From Sporodiniella umbellata (taxonomy: Eukaryota; Mucoromycota; Mucoromycetes; Mucorales; Rhizopodaceae), in contig JAIXMR010000082.1 of NCBI GenBank assembly GCA_025677835.1, positions 1-64,000 on the forward strand: a stretch of DNA of 64,000 nucleotides, written 5' to 3'. A program made the position numbers and the translations under genes. The first letter of the stretch is position 1. The number at the start of each line of letters is the position of its first letter. The notes beneath the pieces were generated by a model. That model saw nothing but the letters and a program-made list of their open reading frames with translations, did not search any database and was not told the DNA's origin. Below, piece by piece: positions 34,222 to 45,869 of this stretch.

Positions 34222-35281
34222 CAAAAAAAAGAGGATGTGGTTTACCTTTACTAAGGATTTCCCATTTGCTGGTCTTCATGTCTTTTTCTACCGGAAGTAC
34301 ATCACGCAGATCATCAAACAAGAACTTCATCTCTTTTCGTCTTTTACGTTCTGCCAGTTTATGACTCACTCTCAGGGCAGGGCTTCTGGAATAAGGCATC
34401 TCTTTTGATTCTGCATTTTCAGATACCACCAAAGGCATGGAGGCCCTTCGGGTGGGAGGATAGTTTTCTTCGGCCATCAAAGAAGCCTTACGTCGAATGA
34501 CGCCTTGATGTATCGGCGGAGGTGGACTAGGAGGTGCAGAAGTCGAGGGTTCGTAATGAGGTTGTGTTTCTGGAATCGATCCAGGAAACCGAAAGGCTAG
34601 AGAGAGGTTTCAACAGGGCAATCCTTGGACTCTATTTTTTTTTTTTACCTTTCATTTTAGGTGGTGTGGCTGGGTTGCGGGAGGGTTCAGCAATCGAATG
34701 CCTACGCTGGAAAGGATCGTACAGTGGATTCATGGGCTGTTTATTGAACGAAGGCTGTCGATTCAGCGCATAGCCTTCTTCATGATACCTTCTTGAAAAA
34801 GGGGAAGGCGAACGAGAAGAGTAGTCGGTCGTACTCGAACCTCTTCGGCTCAGTGTTGGATCTGCTACAAGGGATGGACGACGACTACAGAAAGCGGCTG
34901 GGTCGGTCAAGGACCCTCGTCGAGAAAAGGACTCATGGAGCGGATGATGAGTGTTGGGCTCAAGCGCTTGTTGCCGTAATGAAGACTGAGAAACAGACAT
35001 GTCCGATAGCCGATGTCGAAGGAAATCATCTGCAGAGTGGCTGGCTGTTGCAAGAGAAGGTAGGTTTTTTATCGAGGGCAGACTTGGCGCATCTAGAAAA
35101 CAAAATAAACCGCCATTCACGGTTTTTAACTCTCGCCCTTACCTCTTCTGTTGTTGTAAATAACCGTTTCTTCCGCTTCCATCATCACTGTGTCAGTTCC
35201 TGGCTGCAGGGTTTGTATGGGCATTAATAAAGCATTGTTTGGTAAAAGTGTATGTGGACTGTCTGTTTTCACTGTTTCCAT
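34051..35281 (-). CDS. bHLH-leucine zipper transcription factor
   Basis: Minus-strand exons 35281-35143, 35092-34649, 34596-34246 and 34151-34051 give 344 residues. The first 230 residues are Ser/Pro/Arg-rich with repeated RRxS motifs (RRGSLTD, RRPSLVA, RRGSSTT, RRHSIAE) that look like PKA-type phosphorylation sites. The bHLH begins [20 protein letters not shown] (basic region with the H-E-R DNA-contact triad), followed by the loop and second helix [19 protein letters not shown] and a short coiled coil. The E-box-binding fold is clear; the target is not. The last intron contains a T42 run. Exon 3 has two acceptors, CTAG (giving 34596) and CCAG (giving 34569), 27 nt apart and both in frame, so two isoforms are possible. 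Confidence 0.87.
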
Positions 35282-35691
35282 AATAATAAATAAAAGAGAG
35301 AGGAAAAATAAAAATAAAAATAAAAAAATAAAAAAATTTTTTTTTTTTTTTTTTTGTTCCAAAAAGTTTTTTTTTCTTTTTTTCTTAAAAGAGTAAGCTT
35401 TCTTTCTCACTTATCAAAGGAGAAGGAAAAAAAAAAAAAAAAAAAAACCATAGACACACACACACATACATACTTACAGTCACAGCAAAGAAACATTGCC
35501 ATTTTCATTGTTCTCCTTTTGTGTGCATCATTGTTTTGTTTCCCCCCCCCTTTTTTGATACAGAATTTTGTTATATATATACACATAAACGCACGCACAA
35601 CGCACTGCGCATAACCAAAAAAAAAAAAAAAAAAAAAAAAAAAAACGCATAGACACAGACCAGAGAATAGCCTGAGTTTTAATGAGGCAAA
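35282..35691. other. Spacer with homopolymers and (CA)n
   Basis: The bHLH upstream region and M13 peptidase 3' region. A-T runs (35320-35355), A20 (35428-35447), a short (CA)n and C9 (35541-35550), A27 (35618-35645). No gene. Confidence 0.5.
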
Positions 35692-38325
35692 CTACCAAAG
35701 CTCACATTTATGGGCTGGATTCATAGGACTACCCACAGGGCATTTGTATACGTCAGCAAAATGCTGAGAGTTTTGGATGGCACCATTGACTCGCCATTTG
35801 GGAGGGGAGTGTTCATCCGTAAGGACCTAAATAGATAAATGGTTTTTTTTTAGGGAAAATGTAAAACACATTCTTCATCACTTACACCCTTTTTGGCTTG
35901 AGCCGGGGTTGCCTTGTTACACCAAATACGACCAAAGCCGACAAAGAAAAGCTGTTCAGGTGTCAAATGATCCAATCCAGGCAAGCGTACATTGTTATAC
36001 TTTTTATTCTCTCGGTCGCTATCGTATTGTTGTTTCCAAGCCAGATAGGATTCTCTCAGGCCTCCGTTATCTGCCAGGTTTTCTCCCAAAGTGAGCTTTC
36101 CATTCACATAGATTTGTTTTCCCGTCTCGTCGGTCATTGAAAAGTTGCCATATTGCTTTACAAAACAGTTTGCTTTTTCATCAAATTTGGCAGAGGTTTC
36201 GTCAGTCCACCATTGGGTGAGCTTACCATCAGCATCAAAGTGTCTGCCGTTGTTATCGAATCCATGCTATAGGTGGCGGATGGGTCAGTTTTTTTTTTCA
36301 GTTTTTTTTTTTTGGTTACCGTTAATTCGTGGCCAACGACAACGCCAATACCGCCATAATTCAAATAGTCAGGATAATTGCTTCCAAAGAAGGGATTTTG
36401 AAGAATGCCTGCAGGGAACACAATCTAAACTCCCTGTGAGTAAGGTTCTGTTTTGTTCTAGATGATTACCTCATTAAAAGACGGGTTATAGTAAGCATTC
36501 ACCTCCTGAGGATTCATTAACCAGATCTTTTTCTCGGGGGCCTTGCCTAACGTGTTCCATTCTTCTTGAATGGCCCATTCACGCGAGTTGAGATAGTTGC
36601 CAAAATAATCGTTTTCAGCCAGAGCCAGCCGTTGGTAATAGACCAAGAGCGAATGAGGTGACATCACATCAGGAGAGGCGTCAGGATACCCAATCTTTCG
36701 AATCAGCGTATTGACCTTGTTTTCTGCACGTTCGCGGGTGATAGAATCGAGCCAGGGCAACGCCGGCAATCGCTTGACAAACACGTCCTTGATGGACTTG
36801 ACAAACGCATCCGCATACTCCTTGGCTGCGTCACCGCCAAACTTGTCCAGTACGTAGTAGCGACCGACCAAGAATCCAACCGACTGATTGACCTCATCCA
36901 GGCAGGTATCCCAACGAGGCCGGATCGTTTTGGGATCGGCACCTATCAGTTTGGCACTGAGTCGGCGAATAGGGCCTCGGATAGGCTCGCCCAACGCACT
37001 GGCGTAGGCATGCACAGCTTTCCACACCAAGAAGCCTTCCAGATCCTCACTGCTTTCTTCCCTCATCAATCGGCTGACGTTGCCAAGATAGTGAGGGGAG
37101 GTGACGATAATCTGGCTAGGATGGCGCGCATCGAGAGGCATCAGATGCTTGACGTACAAATCCCAGTCAATGGCAGGCGCTAGCTTGGTCAGTTCAGAAA
37201 GACGCAGCGGGTTGTTGGTTCCCTCAGGGTCTTGGAAATACTCGGGCGCATCGCTGATCTTGGCCAGCTTGGTCTCAAACGCCACAATCGCCTTGGCAGT
37301 GTGGCTGTGGTCTTGACCAAAGACAGCCGTCAGCACCTCTCGGATGGTTTCGTACAGAGCTTGCGTGGTTTCCTTTTGTTCGTAGTAGGCTTTGGTAGGA
37401 AGCGTCAGCCCGGCTTGGTAAACCATAGGCACATTCACCGTAGGGTCCTTCAGGTCCGCACTCACACCCATAGAGAAGAAAGCGCTCACGCCTTTTTGGG
37501 CCAGGAAAGACAGGGCCTTGGTAGACTGTTCGCCACTGACGAGCTGTTGCACTTGCTTCAAAAGAGGCAGGAGGGGATCGGCCCCACGAGAGTCAATCAG
37601 GCCTTCGTTCATACAAGAGTTGTATAAACTCTTGACCTTGTTAAAGTTCTGTTCATCTTCCGATCTTTCGTTCTCTGATAACTCCACACGGCCCTTGAAG
37701 TCATCAAACGAACCAGACAGAATCGTACGAAGGGCCTCTTTGTTTTGGTCGCTGAGAATCAAAAAAGAGCCTATCATCGACTTGCCATCCGGTATGGTAT
37801 GGGATTTTTCCCATTGGTTGCCTGTTTTGTATAAAATTGATTAATATGGAAACAAATTCTTTCAAACCTTACATGAAAATTCATAGAAATCCTGGCAAGG
37901 ATCCACAGTCATATCAATGTCCTGAGACGTGATGAGTCATACCGTCTTTGTGACGTCGAAAAGGATTCATGTCGTCGTCTTTTTTTTTTTTTTACCTGCA
38001 AAACTTGAGCTGCCGTCAATACACATTCAGGACTAAGACAAACAGACTGTACGTAGAGACTTTGAGTGTTTTGCTAACCTGTCGTTCAACTTACGTTTGT
38101 TTGGTTCTTCTGAGGCGTTTCAGGGACAGTTGGCTCCTTGTAAACACGTCGGGCATATAAGCCAGCAAAGACGCATAATCCAACAAAAAAAAGAGAGCTT
38201 AAACCTGCAAGGATCTTCTCTTTGTCTGTGAATTTTTGCTTTTTCCTACCCTCGGCTTGTGAGTCTTGGTAGTCTTCATCATTTATTCCCCTGTTTTGCA
38301 AAAGGGGATCTCTTTCAGAGCTCAT
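35692..38325 (-). CDS. M13-family zinc metallopeptidase (neprilysin/ECE-like), type II membrane protein
   Basis: Minus-strand exons 38325-38095, 38073-37996, 37921-37873, 37821-36470, 36424-36320, 36266-35886 and 35826-35692 give 776 residues, the length of ECE-type enzymes. A cytosolic N-terminus with a dileucine-like ERDPLLQ motif precedes one membrane anchor ([20 protein letters not shown]), then a large ectodomain. Substrate-binding [10 protein letters not shown], zinc motif HELTH, second zinc/catalytic motif ENLADNGG, and the C-terminal Cys-x-x-Trp-type ending CELW are all present; [11 protein letters not shown] follows the zinc site. Cysteines near the stalk ([15 protein letters not shown]) are in place. 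M13 enzymes cleave small peptides outside the cell or in endosomes; the fungal substrate is unknown. The HELTH codons are split by an intron after HELT. Confidence 0.94.
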
Positions 38326-38439
38326 TTTGTATATGTATTTTTTTTTTTTTTATATACAACAACAAAAAAAAAAAAAAAAGGAGGAGAAAAAGAACGTAAA
38401 TAGCGTGGATTGAATTAAAGCCTGTTTTTGTATTATTAT

Positions 38440-39656
38440 TTATTGTTGCTGGGAGCTTTCATATTCTTCTAAAAATGCGACCAAGCCTTCAGGTAAAACA
38501 ACCTCAAGTTTCTTTTCGTCAATCAATGACTGGGATTTTTTGATGTTCTTGATCGCTTTTTCGTAGATACAGTTCTGTTCTTGCTCATCCAATACCAAGT
38601 TGGCTTCGTTCAAATAAACCTCTGCAAGGTCAAAGAGTACTTGGGGTGTCACTCTGTTGGTCTGCTCAAGCACTCTATAGGAAGACTCAAGATGCTCTTT
38701 GCAGTCCAAAAGAGCTTTGTATGCGTTCCCTTCTTCGGTACTCAGCTCTGTTCTTTCTCTATCATCGTTGTCGTCATCCTCGTTGACGTTGTCCAGCCAA
38801 TAATGCACAATCTGCAATTTGGCCAAGCCAAGGATAGATAACGCTTTAGCATTTTCAGGCTCATCTACCAAAAAAACAAACAAACTTTAACATGGACTGT
38901 AAACATCGCGGCGATTTTAACAGAAAAATACCCTGTACGATTTCTTTCAAATGTTTCTCTGCCCAGTTGAGAAATCCGGTACGCTGTTCGAGTTGAGGAT
39001 AAAGGGCAGCGTGATTCTGAGCAATATCTGCCAAATCGACAACATCCTTGTTAGCCCAGCTATCTACAGACGCGTTAGCAGTTTCAAGTGCTTTAGTAGC
39101 CAATTCAGGGATATCATCTTCCACTTGATTGGCAGCTTTTGCAAACCAGACTTTAGCCAAGGCCAAAGACACCTTGGCCTTTACTTCCTCATCCCCTTGG
39201 CTCTGCAACAGTCTTTCTTCAGCCATATCCAAGTATTGCTCAAAGTCTTCGTCATCGGTCAAACGCCCGAGTTCGTATAATGCAGCACCATAACTATAGT
39301 AAAAACTTGCAGGCAAAGCTTCTTCAGAGTCCCAATTACGGAGAATACGATCCGATTCATGAATTGTACCACGAATCAGTGTCAAAGCTTCCGAAGGATC
39401 GCTTTCTATCCACAATTTATAACTAAGTACTCTATCCAACGTAGACTACAAGCCTTTTACCCAACTTTTCTAAAGCACTTTCCAAAAGAGCGGCCGTTTC
39501 GCCCAACTCATCACCTTCTTCCACTTCTTTATCAATCACAATGGTTTGGGTATTTTCAGGAAACTCGGTCGTTGTTTCTTCAGTTTTAGACTTTTTATTG
39601 GCCTTTGCTAAAGCACTGTTTTTTAATCCTCTGGGTCTCTTTTTTTCTTCTGCCAT
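38440..39656 (-). CDS. ETT1: Ett1-like nuclear protein (enhancer of translation termination)
   Basis: Minus-strand exons 39656-39461, 39405-38932 and 38864-38440 give 364 residues. The basic N-terminus (MAEEKKRPRGLKNSALAK) is nuclear-type; the remainder is TPR-like helical repeats with SDPSEALTLIRGTIHESDR and FYYSYGAALYELGRL, which match the Ett1 family. In yeast Ett1 is nuclear, partners Tpa1-linked 3'-processing factors and improves translation termination. The first intron is 55 nt (GTAAAA...TAG); a shorter reading would break frame. Spacing to neighbours is about 115 bp on both sides, within a head-to-tail minus-strand group of the H2C2 gene, ETT1, the M13 peptidase and the bHLH factor. 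Confidence 0.82.
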
Positions 39657-39768
39657 GTTGATCTGAAAGATTTTTTTTTAAAAAAGAAAGGCTGTCAAAA
39701 AAAAAAAAAAAAAACTTGAAACTTTATCGGACGAGAAAAAAATACTTTTTTTTAATTGGCCAAGAGAA

Positions 39769-40678
39769 TTATAGGCCTCGAGTGTCAGATAGCAACAGGC
39801 TATTATTTTCTTGTTGCTGAGACCAATCCCGCATAATACTTTCTAAAACGTCGTTCGGGTTTAATAACTCTGGGCTGCTACTTAATTTGAAAGTAACCAA
39901 CATATCGTTCAAATAAGTGCGTGGCTCATGCAGATAGTCATAAGGCTCAAACACTCGACAGGGCTCTGGTAGACTCTCAAAATAGCAGTTCAGGTCAGGT
40001 GAGGGAGTGGTTTCTACGCTTCCTGATAGCTTGGGTGATTCAGCTTCAGAAGGATGGGTATCGAATTCATATGGAGAAGCACCGCTAGACCCGGTTCTTC
40101 TGGTTTTACACGTTGGACAGCATCGTACGAACCTTGCTACCAATTCCTTTGGAATCCAAGAGTATTGACATTTAACCTAAACAGCCCAAAAAAAATAAAT
40201 AAATAAAAAAACAATAGAGATAGATAGATAGATAGATGTATATAGTAAGAGAGATTAGCTGCTGTAAAAAAAAAAATATATGGACATTTACAATAGATGA
40301 AGTTTTGTCTCGGCCGCCATGATTTGCTTCTTTATGTGCAGACACTAAGATCTGATAGATATTTTCTTTGGTTGCAACGGGTTTTTGGTCGTGGTATATG
40401 GCATCCTGAGAACGAGGGGAGAGATAAAACATCTTTTTGACCCAAAATCTAAACTGTGCAGTAGATGTGGATGTATCTCTTGGATTCTTTAATACTTTTC
40501 TAATCATCGTATAGCGACTGTCGTCGATCAATGCTTTGTCTCTTTTTTTAGGGCTGAGACATGATAAATAATCGCAAATCACAATTTCAAATTCCTCTGG
40601 ACTGGTCACAGCCCTATCGTCTGAGCATTGTTCTAAAGTTTGGCGTGAAAAAAAAAAATAATCAGAGTAACTCTGCAT
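39769..40678 (-). CDS. Integrase-type H2C2 zinc-finger protein, probably domesticated
   Basis: Minus-strand exons 40678-40292 and 40176-39769 (115-nt intron, phase 0) give 264 residues. The centre holds ILVSAHKEANHGGRDKTSS and then FVRCCPTCKTRR, that is H-x4-H then C-x2-C, the zinc-binding HHCC domain found upstream of the catalytic core in Ty3/Gypsy integrases and in host genes such as GIN1 and KRBA2. No reverse transcriptase, RNase H or DDE core and no LTR were seen nearby. The C-terminal 100 residues are Pro/Ser/acidic (ESLPEPCRVFEPYDYL). The intron and an intact frame suggest a host gene derived from a retroelement. The start may lie further upstream at 40744. Confidence 0.72.
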
Positions 40679-42877
40679 AATCACAAAAGAACAGGAGAAG
40701 TTTTTGAAAACAGAGAAAGAAGAAACAAAAAGAATGACAACCAAAAAAAAAAAAAAGAGATGTTGCTATAAATATGTAAAGATATGCATGCACCATTTTG
40801 TATCCTTGACTATAATGCTCATAACATCATTCAATAACATTCTTGCAGGTATACAATAAATTAATGCGCTACAATAAAAATATATTTTTTCTTTTTATAG
40901 ATTTATTTCTTTTTGTAAGCAGCAAGTGTGCATTGAGACATTGTTTACACTGATACTTTGGAAACTCTATCAAAAAAAAAAACACTTTCACAAACAATAA
41001 AAAGATCTCACTAAAAGGCCTTGGTTGACACGAACTTGAAAAAAAAAAACAAAGAGCTTTGGGATTATTTATAAGTTTCTCTACTATTGACACCACTTGA
41101 TTACTTTTGCTAATAGTAAATTTATTTGGCATCCATTGCAAACTAAAACATACTAAGCATTCTTTGCAAAACCAGTCTCGTTGAAACCTTTATATATAAA
41201 TTTATATATCTTGACAAACTACATCTGTAAACTACTAAAATTTAAATGCGTTCAATTGCTTTAAAAGAATCCCTATTTTTTCCCGTCAGCTACACCAGAT
41301 GTTTATTTTGATTGCATTGAAGATCATAGTGTTACTGTATTTTATAAACCCGGAAAAAACAAAAACTATTCCAAAATGATACTCGTTTTTTCTCAACTTG
41401 ATTTGAAACTGTCTGATATAGTTTTTAGGAAATTGTATGAGCTTCTTTTAGAGACCACCTTCCACCATTATACTAAAAGCTCATAAAATGAGTTCTGTTT
41501 TCTGTTTGAAGCTTTAAAATACATAATTTTTTTTTTAGTCTATTGAGATATATAAATCGTCGAAAGCAAAAAAGAAAAAAAAACACACACACACATACAC
41601 ACACACACTATTCTGATAGAGTACTTTTTCTCCAGACAATACGTACTTTTCAAACAACAAGATGAGGGAAAGTACATGGGTAGTAATACAAAAGGGATAA
41701 ACAGCATCTATTCAAAGGTTTGTTAAACAACGGTTGGTTTTAGTCTCCTTTATATATATATATATATATAATCGAGTGTTTCAGAACCAATAGCTATTTC
41801 CGTTGGTCTTTTGTTTATTCTAAAAGTGAATGCTCTCAGTGTTGCCTCAATCTTTGATACTTGAATTGTCTAAAAAATAACTTGGAATTTCATATATAGA
41901 TTTGGAAGTGGTAAATCAAACTAAAGCTTTGTGGATTTTCTAGTTTTTGGGATGTATTCTATCTAGTCTATTGTAAAACTGGTTGGTATCGCTACATCTA
42001 TCTCTTTGTATGTAAATACTTCATTATTATTATTGTTATTATTTTTTTTTTTTTTTGTAAGCTATGGAATTTTTTGCTATTTTCGATAGGTGGGGCCCGT
42101 CATTGCCTCAAGTGACAAATCTGAAGTTTACCTACATATCTGTTTCACAGTTGGCGGACTTCTGCTTTATGCTTTTTTTTTTTTGTCCTTGTATATGTAA
42201 GCTGAAATATTTTGATTCAACTATCTGGTATTAAGCCGTCAGCCCTCAGATCAGTTAAAATTGCTTAAAGCTTCTTCAAATGACAAGTATTGAATTTTAA
42301 AAAAAGAAATCAAAACATAAAAATGATTGCTTTTATTATTATAGCGAAACAAATGTAATCTGGGTAGACGTTGGGCATAAATTTTAAACAATAGACTAAG
42401 AATGAGGTTAGAATTTTAAGGCTGTGCTACGGTCATAGCATATTCGTTTTTTTTTTTATATACAAGTATTTCAGACTAAATCCGTTTTTGTCTGAAAATA
42501 AAATGAGCGTCATATGGCATCTACTTCTTAATATCTGCTGGCCTTAGTGTAGATCTCGAGGATTACTATATCGCATGTTTTAGGTGGGCTATCATTATGC
42601 TTTTGTAGAGAACATTATTCCAAATACGTAACTATATATATCCACATGCTTTGTGTCGATATAGCACTATTTAAAAATTCTATATACGACAAGAGAAATT
42701 AGTTTTTTTTTTCTAGCTTAACTGGTTCTTTTAAAAGTGCTTTATTCACCACACGGCTACTAACAGAAACATTTTTGAGTTTACGAGTTTACTGAATTGA
42801 GGTATTTGAAGATTAATAAGGGTATTTACCAATTCAGGTATTTATTAGCTTTTTTTTTTTTAAAAAAAATAACAATA
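40679..42877. other. 2.2-kb AT-rich spacer
   Basis: No gene supported. Contains a (CA)n stretch (41582-41609), (TA)n (41752-41770) and scattered T runs. Confidence 0.5.
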
Positions 42878-44522
42878 TTAAACTTTCGCTAAAAAGTTCT
42901 TATTAATTTTGAGCTTCACAATGGTTAAAACCACACTTCCCACAAAGCAACAGGCTCCGGTCACTAATTTAAATGTAATATATGGCTCGCCTGAAACATG
43001 GGCATCAATTGCGCTAGCAATATTAACTCCCAAAAACGAAATTGCATTAGTAACAAACAAGAACGATATTCCTGAAGGGAGCAATTCAATGCTAAGTAGG
43101 TTGGCAGTAACATTAGACACAGCAGAACTATAGCTTCCAGAAGAAAAACCATATACTACTGAAAAACCAACAAGCATGCTGTAAGAATAGGCAAACTTCC
43201 ATAAAAAAAACACGGAAAATGAAGAAATCAAAGTGTAAATGATGTTCATATTCAAATGCCCGATTCGATCTGCCATTATTCTATTGACACAAGTGTCAGA
43301 CTATGTTTATATTAAACAGCTTATATATACCCGAAACAGATACGACCAAAAAAGTTGGTGGCACAAAGAATTGATATTAGTGAAGAGCCTTGATAGGTTG
43401 GAAATCCTAGATAGGTGGCATATGCTAAAAAAAAAATAAAAAAGAAAAGGAGCGATTAGCTTTGCTTTTTTTTTTTTTTTTAAAGAGTATACATGGCAAA
43501 AAAAAGAAAGGAATGTAATGGCTAGCAAGTACAATGTCAGAGCCTAACGTATACAGCAAAAAGTTGATGTTTTTAAGTATACGCCATTCAATAATTTGAG
43601 AGAACTTTCTTCTCTGTCTAGGCACTCGTTCCTTGACCAGAATAAAACTGATAAAACAAAAGAAAAAACTAACGAAACCCATTATACGATATGTCCATCC
43701 AGCGCCTAATTGACTGTTGATTGTGGTATAAATAAAAGGTATAGATAGGCCCCCTAAGCCAGATCCCGCAGAAGTAACAGCTAGAGCAATTCCCCTTTTT
43801 TTGTTGAACCACTGAGGAACGACAGACATTGAGTTAGCATACATGAATGAAAGGCCTGCTCCGTAAAAAACGCCCTGCGTTATATACAAGTGCCAGACCT
43901 TTTGATGAAACGTTAGAGAAAATATTGAGGCTGTTTTTGTTTTACTTTTGTGGAAAGTCCAGCCAGTTCCATACTAACAAGCATGAGCAGTGCTCCGATC
44001 AACATAACAGCCCGGAAGCTGATAATGGATGTAATCACTTGTGTAATAGGACTTAACGCGTAAGAAAAAATCCCAGCTAAAACGCCCACTAAACTGAGAT
44101 TTACTGATGCTGATTTGTCATCTTTGAATATGGTTTGCTGATAGTAATCTTGCATAACGCCCCTTGGAAATTTTTAGATACTTGCTTTACAATATATATT
44201 AGTTTTATACCAGCTGGATATCACTCCAAAACCAAACATCTGGATAATAAACGAGCCTATTACCACAAACCATCCATAGCCACCATCCACCTCAATCTCC
44301 TTTTCTCCCTCAAGATCTAGAATAGGTATAAGAAAAAACGATAAGAAGATAAAGTATACCTGTTAGTGTTTTGAGGCTGGTGCCGCTTTGGGTCAAACTG
44401 GGTTTTTGTAAAGAGCTTTTTGGTATCTCAGTTTCTTTTGACGCAAAAAGGTCAATGTCAATTTGTAGAGTCTCTTTGGAAGCAGAACTGTTTTGTCTCT
44501 TGACTTCTTTGTTGTACGCCAT
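42878..44522 (-). CDS. MFS transporter, monocarboxylate-porter (MCT/Mch) type
   Basis: Minus-strand exons 44522-44360, 44316-44211, 44162-43946, 43898-43493, 43424-43331 and 43280-42878 give 462 residues. A charged N-terminus leads to the MCT signature DGGYGWFVVIGSF at helix 1, then about twelve hydrophobic segments, with the RGIALAVTSAGSGLGG motif between helices 4 and 5 and a loop before helix 7 that is basic and short (KERVPRQRRKF). Yeast relatives Mch1-5 are plasma or vacuolar membrane proteins; Mch5 takes up riboflavin and others are unassigned, so the substrate is open. An exon-5 donor after GG and the acceptor at 43281 give a split Gly codon. The 5' spacer to ASH2 is long. Confidence 0.9.
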
Positions 44523-45869
44523 AGTTTTATCTATACGATATGGAAATATAGTTTAAACCAAAACAAAAGAAAGTTGATGTGTGAAGATCGAAATCTATAG
44601 AATAACTAAAGCCTATTTATACTACGAGCTGTTGTTTTTGCTTTGACTGCTTGATAATGTAGATCTGCCAAATATGTATACATAAATGAGCTCCGTTTAG
44701 GTCTTAAACTATTAAAAGGTCTAGTATAATCCGTGTAAAGACAGTTTGTTTGATTCCATTTTAAAGGACAGCTCCATGGCTTTTACAACTTGAGTTTATA
44801 CTGACAAACTTGAACTGTAAAAGAAACAATGTGTTGTGCTTGATTTGTTGAAAACTAATCTACGATAACATTCAGTTTAATAACTCTCGACCCTCTTTTT
44901 TTTTTTTTTTTTTTTTTTTTCAAATTGACAGACGATGTTGCTTTTTATCTTGTGTACGTAACATCCAAAAAAAAAAAACCTTACATTCATGCTATAGGTG
45001 CAATTTAGTGTTTACTCTTAGGTGCGGGCACTAAAGCATTGAGTCATTTGAAGGGCTTCTCTTTCTTAAATGTAACTACTATGGTAACTTTGTTTTTTTT
45101 TTTTGCACAAGTTTAGACTCAATCGCTGCGAACTTTTTTCTATCGAAACAGACCATGTTTATCTGTATATTACCCAGTCCCTACTCTTTTTTTAGGGCAT
45201 ATTCAACAGGACAAATAACATAGTCATTTTTGAATAGTCGGTTTTATAGTTTTATCCAATGCTTTGCATTTGGTATGGTTTGCATGAAATATATCAGATG
45301 TCACAATTTTAAATGACGATTTCTTCTTCCTTTTTCATTGATGCAGGCAATGAAGTTTTTTATATAAAAAAAACCTGTAAGTAACACTGCTATTTAGATA
45401 AATGAAAAAAATGAATCAAAGAAACAAATATACACACGCATTTGTAAGTAACATTTAATTAGTACGGTAAAAAAAAGGGAAATTTAGCTTTAAAGAAAAG
45501 TCGCTCAGAGTCATTAGAGCTCAAAGACTAAGATAAAAAAAATATATTGTGTTTGTATACTACCAAATATATCAGATTTTTGTCGATTCCTGTAAAAAAA
45601 AAAAAGAGTGATACTATAAGCAGAATGTAGAAGTGGTGTACATTACTAACAGAGTCTTGCTTTAATCTAACAAAGCAGCATGCTCAAAGTCTCAGGGTCT
45701 AGCGTTGCTTTCATCTTATTATGATGCATTAAATAAAGAGCGCGCTCATATATTTACGTCACGCTATACACAATAGTATGTGATTGTTTTGTTTTTAACT
45801 CGGGATAAATACTTGTCGGTCTTCCCCCCCTTTTTTTTTAGCAGATATAACTATTAGTAATGAATATCT
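44523..45869. other. 1.35-kb AT-rich spacer
   Basis: Upstream of the MFS gene and downstream of ASH2. T25 (44898-44920) and other runs; no gene supported. Confidence 0.5.

Noticed and set aside
39405..39461. Apparent frameshift between the first two ETT1 segments
   Set aside because: A standard 55-nt GTAAAA...TAG intron joins them in phase and restores the conserved DPSEALTLIRGTIHESDR sequence.
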